Origin: Gulosibacter molinativorax
Lineage (GTDB): Bacteria; Actinomycetota; Actinomycetes; Actinomycetales; Microbacteriaceae
Direction: 5' to 3'
NCBI RefSeq assembly: GCF_003010915.2
Contig: NZ_CP028426.1
Span: 2,356,001-2,420,000 of the forward strand
Length of the DNA: 64,000 bases
This document shows, piece by piece, positions 26,599 through 35,077 of the stretch. The stretch's first letter is position 1; each line of letters begins with the position of its first letter. Made by a program: the position numbers and the translations under genes. The notes beneath the pieces were generated by a model. That model searched no databases, was not told where the DNA came from, and was given only the letters and a program-made list of their open reading frames with translations.

Positions 26599-27273
26599 AT
26601 GCCGAACCAACAGCCAAGACCGCCGAGCCCGAGGAGGGCATCCTGCCCCACATCGGTGCGCGGCCATCGCGCGCCAATCCGGAAACGTGATCTCTGGGCG
26701 CTGGCGGGGTACGCATCCCTCGCTGCGACGCTGCTCACGCCGCTGCGGCACTACGTCGGGGATCTCAAGAAGGTCGATGAGGCGAAGCTCGACGAGGACT
26801 CGTTCCCGCTGTCGACGTATCCGATGTTCTCGGCCGATCGGAAGGGCCGCATCGTGGTCCCGCACGTCGTCGGCTTCACCGCGACCGGCGAACGTGTCGT
26901 GCCGCACTATAGCCACTTCGGTGCGGGCGGCCTCAACCAGGTGCGCAAGCAGATCGCGCGCGGGGTTCGTCAGGGCAAGGCCATCGAGATTGCGCAGCAG
27001 TATGCGGGGTCGATTGCGCGGCAGCAGCGCCGGGCTAATGCATCCTCGAACCCGGAGGTCAACGCGCGGCGCGAGCGCGAGGCCGATATCGTCACGGTCG
27101 CCGTCGTCCGTTCGCGCTTCGTCTTCAACAACTACTTTGCGGGCGCCACGCATCCGGCAGCCGAGGTCATCCACGCCGAATGCCCGATCGGGGGAACTGC
27201 CTTCGCGCATCCACCAGCCAAACTGCCAAAGCACGAACGGCCCAACCCTGCCATGAAGGAGGCCCGTCGATGA
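26599..27273 (+). CDS. Uncharacterised partner protein of the HTTM-like membrane protein
   Basis: A 224-residue protein I do not recognise. After a basic, Pro-rich N-terminus there is one possible membrane segment (LWALAGYASLAATLLTPL, about residues 32-49), then a hydrophilic body with the motif LSTYPMFSADRKG and a tail rich in Arg/Ala. ATG 26599 has AAGGAG seven bases upstream. The stop overlaps the next start by four bases (ATGA), and GGAGG for that gene is inside its last codons. The two are therefore translationally coupled and probably function together in the membrane. The YPMFS motif may be specific to this pairing. Confidence 0.7.
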   Translation: MPNQQPRPPSPRRASCPTSVRGHRAPIRKRDLWALAGYASLAATLLTPLRHYVGDLKKVDEAKLDEDSFPLSTYPMFSADRKGRIVVPHVVGFTATGERVVPHYSHFGAGGLNQVRKQIARGVRQGKAIEIAQQYAGSIARQQRRANASSNPEVNARREREADIVTVAVVRSRFVFNNYFAGATHPAAEVIHAECPIGGTAFAHPPAKLPKHERPNPAMKEARR

Positions 27274-28238
27274 ACAAGTTCCTCAGCCTCATCACGGGCA
27301 AGCCGAACCAGCCGACCGGGGCGCCGCTCGAACGCATCATGGACACGCTTCGCCCTGCCGCAACGCCACTGCGCCCGGCCGTGCTCCGGCTCGGCGTCGG
27401 CTCGTTTGGCGCCGTGCACCAGTTCCGCCGTCGCGAGATGATGCACACGCTCCACCGACAGGACCCGTCTCGCTTCGCCCCAATTGGCGTCGCCCGAATC
27501 TTGAAGCGGCCGCTGCCGCCTGCCCTCGCGGACGCGCTGTTCAGCGCCGCGCAGGTCACGAACGTGCTCACGACGCTCGGCATCGCGCATCGTGTCACCG
27601 GACCGCTCAACGCCGCGCTGCAGTTGTGGACGATGACGTACCGCAACTCGTGGGGCATGATCTTCCACAACGACAACGGCCTCGTGCTGCACCAGGCCGT
27701 GCTCGGCCTCAGTCGCTCGGCCGACGCCCTCTCGGTGGATGCGCTGGTCACGCACCTGCGCACCGGCGCCGCCCACGGTGAAACACTCTGGCAGGGGCTC
27801 GCACCGCAGCGGTTCGACCGCGCCTACGGCGGCATCGCGACGGCGATGAACATCGGCACGATCGCGATCTACTTCATCTCGGGCATTGCGAAGATCCGCA
27901 GCCCGAAGGGTTGGGCGTGGGCGAGCGGCGACACGCTTCGCGAGCAGATTGCCGCGGATGCGGTGCGCAAGGAGGTCTTCGGGACGCCGGCGCCCAAGGC
28001 CGCCGCGGCGCTCTACAACAGCAAGGCGCAGTTCGGCGTGCTCGCGGTGGGGACGCTGGTCGTTGAACTCGGGGCGCCGCTGTCGCTGATCGATCGTCGG
28101 CTCGGGCAGCTGTTCGCACTCGCCGCCTGGGGGATGCACGTGGGGATTCAAGTCGTGATGGGGATCAAGTTCAAGTACAACACTTCGGGCGTCTCATACC
28201 TCCCGTACTTCCCGGTGGGACGGCAGCTCAGCGCGTAG
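27270..28238 (+). CDS. HTTM-domain-like (vitamin K-dependent carboxylase-related) membrane protein
   Basis: A 322-residue multi-helix membrane protein with features of the HTTM family (domain shared by vitamin K-dependent gamma-carboxylases and their bacterial relatives). It has paired segments such as RNSWGMIFHNDNGLVLHQAVLGL with conserved His/Asn near the helix ends, and NIGTIAIYFISGIAKI further on. The carboxylase catalytic domain is absent. Its start is coupled to the upstream gene and has a GGAGG site inside that gene. Function unknown; quinone- or redox-linked membrane chemistry is a guess from the family only. Confidence 0.72.
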   Translation: MNKFLSLITGKPNQPTGAPLERIMDTLRPAATPLRPAVLRLGVGSFGAVHQFRRREMMHTLHRQDPSRFAPIGVARILKRPLPPALADALFSAAQVTNVLTTLGIAHRVTGPLNAALQLWTMTYRNSWGMIFHNDNGLVLHQAVLGLSRSADALSVDALVTHLRTGAAHGETLWQGLAPQRFDRAYGGIATAMNIGTIAIYFISGIAKIRSPKGWAWASGDTLREQIAADAVRKEVFGTPAPKAAAALYNSKAQFGVLAVGTLVVELGAPLSLIDRRLGQLFALAAWGMHVGIQVVMGIKFKYNTSGVSYLPYFPVGRQLSA

Positions 28239-28300
28239 CGCGTTCACCGAAAATTCATCAGCAAATTCAAGAACCCCCAATCGTTTTCACCAGGATTTTT

Positions 28301-28331
28301 TAGACTCTTATGCGCTCATGAGAAGGGTCTA
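28301..28331. promoter_or_regulatory. Inverted repeat before the P-loop gene
   Basis: TAGACTCTT (28301-28309) pairs with AAGGGTCTA (28323-28331), with one T-G pair, around 13 bases. It is 63 bases after the HTTM gene stop and 90 before the next start, so it may be a weak terminator or an operator. Confidence 0.35.
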
Positions 28332-28420
28332 ATCTGTGCCTCATTCGTGTCTCATGTCGCGACGATTTACTCATGGAAGTTCTTCCGAAAGACGAATTCC
28401 AGCTTGTGAAAGGCCCACTC

Positions 28421-29593
28421 ATGACCACCGTGTTCCCGAACGCCTCGACGGCCAACCAGAATTCGCAGACCACCGACGGCGCCACGAATCGCTCCGCTGG
28501 AATCAGCACGGCCCCGATCCCCATCATCGTCCGCACCGAGCTGCCGAAGCGCATCCAGGCCGCGTACACGACCCGGTTCGTCGACGAGGCCATCCGCCGC
28601 GACCCTGAAGAGTTCCACCTCCTCAGCGGCCCCGGCCTGCATCCTCGTTCTGGGGACGTCGTTGTCGCTCGCGTCACGAACGTGGGCAACCACAAGCGCA
28701 TCGAGACGCCCACCTCCCGCAAGGCGATCCTCTTCGAAGGTGCGCTGGTGATGGTCGCGTACGGCAACCGCTACGCCGCCGACCAGTTTCTCGCGTACGT
28801 CCCCGACTCCCTTGCGACCACGAGCCTGGTCGCCGCGGGTGGCCTCGCGGGCGAGGTCGTCGCAGCGCACACGCGCGTCAGCGAGCCGACTGAGATCGAG
28901 CCGCTCGGCCTCCTCGCGAACCACTCTGGCGTCGTTAACCTCAACGACTTCGCACCGTTCGAGAACCTCCCCGTCACCGAGTCGCGCGAGAGGCGCGAGC
29001 GCCCCGAGGTGATCGGCGTCCTCGGCACCTCGATGAACTCTGGCAAGTCGACCGTGATGGCAAACCTCATCAACGGCCTCGCGAAGTCCGGCCGCACCGT
29101 CACCGCCGGCAAGATCACCGGCACTGGCGCGGGGAACGACCCAATGATTTATCACGACGCTGGCGCCGCGAAGGTGCTCGACTTCACCGACTTCGGCTAC
29201 CCGACGACGTTCCAGCTCGACATGCAGGAGATCCTCGCGCTCACGATTAACCTCGTCGAGCACCTCACGGAGCCCGACACGGATGTGGTGGTGGTCGAGA
29301 TCGCGGACGGCATCTTCCAGGATGAGACCGCAAAGCTGCTGCGCGACCCGATCTTCCACAACACGATCGACCAGGTGCTGTTCGCCGCAACCGATGCGCT
29401 CGGCGCGCGTGCCGGCGTGCACGAGCTGTGCGACGTGGGCCTGAAAGTCGCGGCGGCCTCGGGCGTGCTGACGTCATCGCCGCTGGCCACGCGCGAGGCG
29501 AATGATGTGCTCGCGAAGTTCGAGACCCCGGTGCTCGGCACCTTCGACCTCAGCCTCCCCGAGGTGGCCGAGTCGCTACTGCTGCGGAAATAA
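28421..29593 (+). CDS. P-loop NTPase of unknown function
   Basis: A 390-residue protein. The middle carries a Walker A motif, GTSMNSGKST (near residue 205), followed by KSGRTVTAGKITGTGAGND, and a Walker B-like strand VVVVEIADG about 85 residues later. The N-terminal half is a separate domain (HPRSGDVVVARVTNVGNHKRIE) possibly of beta-barrel type. The pattern resembles MobB/dethiobiotin synthetase-like P-loop ATPases of unassigned role. ATG 28421 has GAAAGG upstream; the upstream in-frame ATG at 28373 has no ribosome site. Neighbours give no clue to its role. Cytosolic ATP or GTP binding is likely; the reaction is unknown. Confidence 0.75.
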   Translation: MTTVFPNASTANQNSQTTDGATNRSAGISTAPIPIIVRTELPKRIQAAYTTRFVDEAIRRDPEEFHLLSGPGLHPRSGDVVVARVTNVGNHKRIETPTSRKAILFEGALVMVAYGNRYAADQFLAYVPDSLATTSLVAAGGLAGEVVAAHTRVSEPTEIEPLGLLANHSGVVNLNDFAPFENLPVTESRERRERPEVIGVLGTSMNSGKSTVMANLINGLAKSGRTVTAGKITGTGAGNDPMIYHDAGAAKVLDFTDFGYPTTFQLDMQEILALTINLVEHLTEPDTDVVVVEIADGIFQDETAKLLRDPIFHNTIDQVLFAATDALGARAGVHELCDVGLKVAAASGVLTSSPLATREANDVLAKFETPVLGTFDLSLPEVAESLLLRK

Positions 29594-29657
29594 TTGCCGC
29601 GCTGAGGACGCACGAGGGCCCGAAGGGTGAACGAATTTGACCACGGAGACCGCCACG

Positions 29658-31646
29658 ATGCGTCCTAACGACGCACAGGATGCAACCGGCGACGCTGAGC
29701 GCCCGTCACGACGACCAGGGGCTCGGGCTCGCGGTTCGAATGGCTCCTCGCGGAAGTGGAGCGCCGACGCGCAAACCACCAAGATGCCGCCGGTGTGGCG
29801 CGGCAAGCGCCGCTGGTTGATGGTCGTGCTCGTCGTGCTCGGTGTGGCGCAGGCCGCGCTCGCGCTTGTCATGGCATTCAGCGTGGATGCGCTGCTCAGC
29901 ACCGCCGAGACGGTCGCGACCTCGACGGGCTCGGCCGGCGCGACGGGCTCGGCCGGCGCGCCGGACGCTGCGAGCGCGACCGCCAGCATCCCGTGGGTGG
30001 GCATGTCCATACTCGTCGGCGCCGTCCTCGGCATCGGCCTCGCGCGCTGGCTCGAGCGCATCGTCGCGGAGCGACTGGGGCAGGACTACGTGTACGAGCA
30101 GCGCCGCCGCCTCATCGCCTCGGCCCTCGGGGAAGTCGGGAACCGCTCGCTGGGCGTAATCGTGACCCGCGCATCCAACGACCTCACCGCCGTGCGCAAC
30201 TGGATCGCGCAGGGCATCGTGCCGCTCGCGACCGCGCTGCCGCTCATCCTGACGGTCATTATCGTGCTCGCGATCACGAACTGGCCCGTCGCGCTCGCGA
30301 TCGCGTTGCCGCTCGGGATCATGGCGCTTCTGATGCCGTTCCTCGCGCGCTCGGCGCACACCCGCGCGCGAACCCTCCGCCGGTACCGCGGCAAGATGTC
30401 GGGCCACATCGCCGATACCGTACGAGCTGGCGAGTCAATTCGCGTCGCAGGCGCGACGCAGCGCGAGCTCAATGCGGTCGACCGCAACTCGGCCAAGGTG
30501 GTGGATGCTGCGGTCGCCCGCGCGCGCGTCACCGGTTTTGTGCGTTCGCTCACCGTCACTGCGGCGTCGCTCTGCACCGTTGCGGTGGTGTTTCTTGCTC
30601 TCGTCGGGGTCATCGATGTCGCCGATGTCGCCTCGATCATGGTGCTGCTGGGCGTGATGTCGACGCCGCTTGGCGATCTCGGCCGCGTCGTCGAGTATCG
30701 CCAGAACTATCGAGCCGCCCGGCGCATCCTGGCCCCGATGCTTGAGGCCGCGCAGGATCTCAAGCGGCAGGAGCGTCGCCGCGAGCGCAACTGGAAGTCC
30801 GTCGCGCAGGAGCCCGTGCCGGGACATCGCGGGCTCACCGTCGAGGGGCTCGAGGCGAGCGGCGTCGAGCTGCCCCCGCTCGAGGCCAAGCCGGGTGAGC
30901 GCATCCTGCTCGAGTCGGCGCATCCGGCGCATACCCGCGCCGTGGTGCGAAATCTGCTCGGTGCAACGGCCGAGGCTGACGACGAAGGTGTATCGGATGC
31001 AGGTGATGGGATTGAGCGGGACGGTGCTGACGCGGCCCGCCGAGACCAATTCGGCGACAGCGACCCGAAGGCCGCCCCGCGAGAGTCCCGCCCCCGCGAG
31101 CCGCGCATCCTGATCGGTGGGCTCGACTACACCCGCGCGCCGATGAAGGAGGGCCGCGAACTCGTCGGCTTCGCGTCCTCGCAGCTGCCGCTCGAGCGTG
31201 GATCGGTGCGGCGTCTCGTGTCCTATCGCAAGCCCGACGCCCTCGACGGGGAGCTGCGCTGGGTGCTGGGCCGAGTCGGGCTGGGCCCGTTGCTCGAGCG
31301 CGAGCCGAAGGGCATGAAGACCAAGCTCAAGAACGACGGCGTGCCCTGGAATACCGCGGATGTCACGCGGCTGAAAGTGGCCCGCGCCGTGGTCGGGACT
31401 CCCCCGCTGCTCGTACTCGAGGGGGTGGATGCGTCGCTCGACGCTACCGGGGTCGAGATGCTTCGCGAGCTGCTCGCGACATACCCCGGCGTCGTGTTGT
31501 TCACCTCGCACCAGCCGGATGCGTTGGTCGCGTCCTATCGCACGTGGCAGCTCGACGGCGAGGACGACGAGGCGCGTGATCGCACCGCGCGGATGATTGA
31601 CCGAGGTTCGAACGAGCTGCTGGACGCCGACGAGGACGAAGAGTAG
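29658..31646 (+). CDS. ABC exporter-like protein with degenerate ATPase domain
   Basis: A 662-residue half-transporter: a six-helix type IV exporter membrane domain (with VTRASNDLTAVRNW and YRGKMSGHIADTVRAGESIR, as in ABC exporters) fused to an ATPase domain. That domain has lost key motifs. Where Walker A should be, near residue 412, it reads PGERILLESAHPAHTR with no GK(S/T). The LSGGQ position near residue 560 reads PWNTADVTRLKVARAVV. Walker B reads LLVLEGVDASLDATG, lacking the DE pair. A glutamine at the Q-loop (SSQLPL) and the H-loop histidine (TSHQ) remain. It probably cannot hydrolyse ATP by the normal route. Start ATG 29658 (GGAG upstream); TTG 29637 is an alternative. Confidence 0.85.
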   Translation: MRPNDAQDATGDAERPSRRPGARARGSNGSSRKWSADAQTTKMPPVWRGKRRWLMVVLVVLGVAQAALALVMAFSVDALLSTAETVATSTGSAGATGSAGAPDAASATASIPWVGMSILVGAVLGIGLARWLERIVAERLGQDYVYEQRRRLIASALGEVGNRSLGVIVTRASNDLTAVRNWIAQGIVPLATALPLILTVIIVLAITNWPVALAIALPLGIMALLMPFLARSAHTRARTLRRYRGKMSGHIADTVRAGESIRVAGATQRELNAVDRNSAKVVDAAVARARVTGFVRSLTVTAASLCTVAVVFLALVGVIDVADVASIMVLLGVMSTPLGDLGRVVEYRQNYRAARRILAPMLEAAQDLKRQERRRERNWKSVAQEPVPGHRGLTVEGLEASGVELPPLEAKPGERILLESAHPAHTRAVVRNLLGATAEADDEGVSDAGDGIERDGADAARRDQFGDSDPKAAPRESRPREPRILIGGLDYTRAPMKEGRELVGFASSQLPLERGSVRRLVSYRKPDALDGELRWVLGRVGLGPLLEREPKGMKTKLKNDGVPWNTADVTRLKVARAVVGTPPLLVLEGVDASLDATGVEMLRELLATYPGVVLFTSHQPDALVASYRTWQLDGEDDEARDRTARMIDRGSNELLDADEDEE

Positions 31647-31672
31647 CGGCGGGACGGTTTTCGCTTCGCTGC

Positions 31673-31714
31673 GCTCCGGGCTCCGGGCTCCGGGCTCCGG
31701 GCTCCGGGCTCCGG
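31673..31714. repeat. Six tandem copies of a 7-bp unit
   Basis: GCTCCGG repeats six times without interruption, 27 bases after the ABC-like gene. Heptamer repeats are prone to slippage; here it is noncoding on both strands. Confidence 0.9.
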
Positions 31715-31791
31715 GCAAGATTGGGCACGAATCGGGGTTACTGAGCGCACGGCGCCCGCGCCCCGAGCAAGATTGGGCACGAATCGGGGTT
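31715..31791. repeat. 25-bp direct repeat, two copies 52 bp apart
   Basis: The 25-base sequence beginning GCAAGATTGGGCACGAATCG occurs at 31715-31739 and again at 31767-31791. Confidence 0.88.
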
Positions 31792-31812
31792 TTGGAACCT
31801 CAAAAGCCCGTC

Positions 31813-31860
31813 CAGTGACCAGCCTTCGTTGGCAAACCACATTCAGTGACCAATCTTTGG
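31813..31860. repeat. 31-bp repeat family, two degenerate units
   Basis: CAGTGACCA starts at 31813 and 31844, 31 bases apart. The unit (GTGACCAGCCTTCG...GCAAACCA) matches the five-unit array at 26429, so the same repeat occupies two intergenic loci 5 kb apart. Confidence 0.75.
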
Positions 31861-31873
31861 GGCGGCCTTCCGC

Positions 31874-32157
31874 GACCACAACGCAAACACGTCGACGGAT
31901 GCACTCCGAGCGACGCCGAGTGCAACGAGCGACCGACCTATCGAGACCACAACGCAAACCCGTCGATGGATGCACTCCGGGCGGCGCCGACGACATCGAG
32001 CGACCGACCTCCCGCGACCACAACGCAAACCCGTCGACGGATGCACTCCGAGCGACGCCGAGTGCAACGAGCGACCGACCTACCGAGACCACAACGCAAA
32101 CCCGTCGATGGATGCACTGGGAGCGGCCACGACGACATCGAGCGACCGATCTACGGG
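31874..32157. repeat. 71-bp tandem repeat, four units alternating A-B-A-B
   Basis: GACCACAACGCAAAC recurs at 31874, 31945, 32016 and 32087, exactly 71 bases apart. Units 1 and 3 share GAGCGACGCCGAGTGCAACG; units 2 and 4 instead contain CGACGACATCGAG. The array thus grew by duplication of a 142-bp dimer. 71 is not a multiple of three, so the open frames across it are not genes. It abuts the response-regulator stop. Confidence 0.88.
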
Positions 32158-32170
32158 ACGGGCTCGAGCC

Positions 32171-32881
32171 CTACCGCTCCCCCGCGGGCACGTAGTCCTT
32201 CTCCTCGACGAGGCGGTAGCCGACGCCGCGCACCGTCGCGAAACGCGACGCGCCGAGCTTGTTTCGCAAGTACCGCACGTACACATCCACGACGTTCGAC
32301 GCCGTGTCGTAGTCGAAACCCCACACGTTACGCAGCAGCTGCTCGCGGGTCAGCGCCTGGCCCGGATACCGCAGGAACATCTCGGCGAGGTCGAACTCTC
32401 GAGAGGACAGCTCGACAGTTCGTTTGCCGATCGTCACGAGATGCCGCACCGGATCAAGCGTCAAGTCAGCATGAGTTAGCAACTCGTGCCCCGCATCCGC
32501 CGCAGCCTCGGCCTCCTTGGCCGCGTCCTTCATCCGTAGCCGCACGCGTGCAACCAGCTCCGGGAACCGGAACGGCTTCGGCACGTAATCGTTCGCACCA
32601 CCAGTAAGTCCCGCGACCGTATCGGCACCAGACGTCCGCGCGGTCAGGATGATCACCGGCAGGTCCTCGTCCACCATACGAATCTTTCTCAGCACCTCGA
32701 AGCCGTCAATGTCGGGCAGTCCGAGGTCGAGAATGACGAGCTCGAACCCGCCCGATAACGCAAGCCCGAGTCCCTCGGCGCCCGTCGCCGCGGCCTGCGA
32801 CGTGAATCCCTCCGCGGCAAGCCCCTTCGACACGAAGTCGCTGATGCGCGTCTCGTCCTCAATGATCAGAATCTGCGGCAC
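32171..32881 (-). CDS. OmpR-family response regulator
   Basis: DNA-binding response regulator of 236 residues. The receiver domain has the acidic pocket EDE (residues 8-10), phospho-acceptor Asp51 in VILDLGLPD, and the conserved lysine in YVPKPF near residue 101. The C-terminal winged helix is OmpR/PhoB type, with LSSREFDLAEMFLRYPGQALTREQLL and the ending RGVGYRL. It follows the sensor kinase gene after ten bases, so the two form a cognate pair. The promoter must lie upstream of the acidic-tailed membrane protein gene, the first gene of this three-gene unit. Target genes are not identifiable here. Confidence 0.93.
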   Translation of the reverse strand: MPQILIIEDETRISDFVSKGLAAEGFTSQAAATGAEGLGLALSGGFELVILDLGLPDIDGFEVLRKIRMVDEDLPVIILTARTSGADTVAGLTGGANDYVPKPFRFPELVARVRLRMKDAAKEAEAAADAGHELLTHADLTLDPVRHLVTIGKRTVELSSREFDLAEMFLRYPGQALTREQLLRNVWGFDYDTASNVVDVYVRYLRNKLGASRFATVRGVGYRLVEEKDYVPAGER

Positions 32882-32891
32882 GGTGTTCCCC

Positions 32892-34370
32892 TCACGCTTC
32901 CGCCAGCGGAAAGCTCATCGTAAAGGTCGAACCGAAACCGAGCGTTGAGTCAACCGCCACCGAGCCGCCGTGCGCACGCACGATCTCGGTGACGATGTTG
33001 AGCCCGAGCCCCGACCCCTCGGCGCGGGTCGAGTTTCCGCCTCGGCCGAAGCGCTCGAAGATGCGCGCACGGTCCTCTTCCGCGATCCCGATGCCGTTGT
33101 CGTGAATCCACAGTTCGAGCAGCGGCCCACGCGCCTTCGACTTCCGCACTCGTGACCCGAGCACGATCTTGCTCCCCGCATCCGAATACTTCACCGCGTT
33201 GTTCGCGAGCTGCAGCCACGCCTGCGTAATGCGCTGCGAATCGAGGTCGTGTACGACCTGCGCCGTCCCCGCGATCGTCCACTCGCGATCGCCGAGGTGC
33301 GTGGCCTTCTCGAGCACCTCCCGAGTGAGCGCGTCAATGTCAGTCGGGGCGGTCTTCACGAAGTCTGGCCGACCGGCCTTCGCGAGGGTCATGAGGTCCT
33401 CGACGAGGCGGTTCACGCGATCGAGCTCGTCGAGCGAGATCTCCCGCACCTGTTCGACGTCGGCCGCATCCTTCGCATTCATCAGCTCGAGATTGCCCTG
33501 CACGATCGTGATCGGCGTGCGCAGTTCATGCCCGACGTCATCGAGGAGCTGACGCTGCGACCGGAACGCCGCCTGGATGCGGTCGAGCATCTCGTTGAAC
33601 GTCCGCGAGATGTCAGCGATGTCGTCCTCGCTCGTGACGGGCACGCGCCGGTCGAGGTGCTCATCCGAGATCTGTGAGGCCGTCGCCTGAAGTTGCCGCA
33701 GTGGCGCGAGCTGCCGGCCGATCATGACCGAGCCGATGAGCGCCACGATCGCGATCACGCCGAGCCCCGTGAGCGTATAGGTCACGAAAATCGAGTCGAG
33801 CTCCGCGAGCGCGGTCGAGTAGTTCGTCGCGAACACGATCAGGCTCGGCGCGGGATCGCCCTCCAGGATGACCGGGATGAGCGCCGCGCGATACGTCGCC
33901 TCCGAAGTGTTAAACGTCTGGATCAGCACATCCTGCTGGAAGTCCTCGGGCTCGACGTACTCCATGAGCTGCGCGACGAGCTGCCCGTCGTCCTCGAGCC
34001 GCAGCGGCACGATCTCATTCGCACGGAACGTGATGCCGTGGCTGTTCAGCCCGAGCATCGACTCGTGCGCGCCGGGCCAGTGGCGAATCATCGCCGTGAA
34101 CACGACGCCGTCCGACTCGGTGAAGGGCTCCCCGGTCCGCGGGTCGACACCTTCGGTCGCGAGGATGCGCACCTCTTCTACCGAGCCCCGAAGCGAGGTA
34201 TCGATGCGATTCTGAATCGCCGATCGCTGCAAAAGGTAGGAAACGAGCCCCGACACCGCGACGGCGAACAGGGCGAGGACGACCAGCGTGATGACGATCC
34301 GGTTGCGAACCGCGAGACTGCGCCAGCGGGGCCGGATGCGCGATCGTCGACTTGGCGGCGCGGAAGTCAC
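32892..34370 (-). CDS. Sensor histidine kinase
   Basis: Membrane sensor kinase of 492 residues. Two membrane helices (about residues 25-47 and 196-217) flank an extracytoplasmic sensor domain of about 150 residues, followed by a HAMP domain (RRVPVTSEDDIADISRTF). The phospho-acceptor histidine is in DDVGHELRTPI, the N box is QLANNAVKYS, and ATP-lid motifs are HDNGIGI and GSGLGLNIV. The sensed signal is unknown. It lies nine bases after the gene for the acidic-tailed protein and before the response regulator. The tail protein might present or buffer the signal at the membrane, which is inference. Confidence 0.93.
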   Translation of the reverse strand: MTSAPPSRRSRIRPRWRSLAVRNRIVITLVVLALFAVAVSGLVSYLLQRSAIQNRIDTSLRGSVEEVRILATEGVDPRTGEPFTESDGVVFTAMIRHWPGAHESMLGLNSHGITFRANEIVPLRLEDDGQLVAQLMEYVEPEDFQQDVLIQTFNTSEATYRAALIPVILEGDPAPSLIVFATNYSTALAELDSIFVTYTLTGLGVIAIVALIGSVMIGRQLAPLRQLQATASQISDEHLDRRVPVTSEDDIADISRTFNEMLDRIQAAFRSQRQLLDDVGHELRTPITIVQGNLELMNAKDAADVEQVREISLDELDRVNRLVEDLMTLAKAGRPDFVKTAPTDIDALTREVLEKATHLGDREWTIAGTAQVVHDLDSQRITQAWLQLANNAVKYSDAGSKIVLGSRVRKSKARGPLLELWIHDNGIGIAEEDRARIFERFGRGGNSTRAEGSGLGLNIVTEIVRAHGGSVAVDSTLGFGSTFTMSFPLAEA

Positions 34371-34379
34371 CGCGCCCGC

Positions 34380-34910
34380 TTAATCGTCGTCGTCATCCCA
34401 CTCATCGTCGTCCCACTCGTCATCATCCCATTCGTCGTCGTCCCACTCATCATCATCATCGTCGTCGTAGGAGCCGCCACCAGAACCACCAGAACCACCG
34501 CCCGACCCACCGGAACCGCCAGAACCGCCAGAACCGCCGCTCGATCCCCCACCACCGGGCGCGGGCTGAGGCGCAGGCACCTGCACGCCCGACCCACCGC
34601 CCGGAACAGGGTCGCGATCCGGGGTTCCACCGGAGCCCGCGCCGCCACCGGCGGTCGGCGTTGGCGTCGGCGTGGCCGAGGTCGTCGGAATCGGCGAGGA
34701 TGGCGTTTCGGGTCCCGTCGGTGACTCGTGCGGCGACCCGGTGGATGCGCCGGCCGATTCGGTCGGGGTCACGAGCGGCCCGAGGTTGACCGAGTCGGAG
34801 GACGCGTTAGACAGGCTCGTGCCGAGTACGATGACGAGCACACAGGTCGCGAGCAGGGCCGCCACGAGGGTGGCAGTACGCCCAGAGAGTGCCGTGAATC
34901 GTTCCTTCAT
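34380..34910 (-). CDS. Membrane-anchored protein with Gly/Ser linker and DDDEW acidic repeats
   Basis: A 176-residue protein with no family I recognise. One N-terminal hydrophobic segment (about residues 13-33) anchors it. A Thr/Pro/Ser-rich region and a Gly/Ser linker follow, and the last 30 residues are almost only Asp with four regularly spaced EW pairs (DDDEW repeats). A repeated acidic tail like this could bind divalent cations or basic partners outside the cell. ATG 34910 is used; an alternative at 34931 adds seven residues. It is the first gene of the two-component operon, nine bases before the sensor kinase, which suggests a role in the same signal pathway. Confidence 0.72.
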   Translation of the reverse strand: MKERFTALSGRTATLVAALLATCVLVIVLGTSLSNASSDSVNLGPLVTPTESAGASTGSPHESPTGPETPSSPIPTTSATPTPTPTAGGGAGSGGTPDRDPVPGGGSGVQVPAPQPAPGGGGSSGGSGGSGGSGGSGGGSGGSGGGSYDDDDDDEWDDDEWDDDEWDDDEWDDDDD

Positions 34911-35077
34911 GCATCCCAGTCTGCCGAACAAGAATGAGGCACGGATGAGACGGAGCCGGCCACAGATGAGCGTGAGATGAGAGGCCGCGCGAGCTGCGCA
35001 TCCAACTCGATATCGCCTCGTAACGAAGGAGCCCTTCGCCTTGCCCCATACGTTTGTGCGGAGGAAAATGGACTTAC

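Noticed and set aside
29730..31620. tRNA-like GGTTCGAA strings
   Set aside because: They lie inside the ABC-like coding sequence and no cloverleaf forms around them. No tRNA was found in the window.
31846..32607. Plus-strand ORF across the 71-bp repeats
   Set aside because: The repeat length is not a multiple of three, so each unit is read in a different frame, and the second half overlaps the real response regulator gene.
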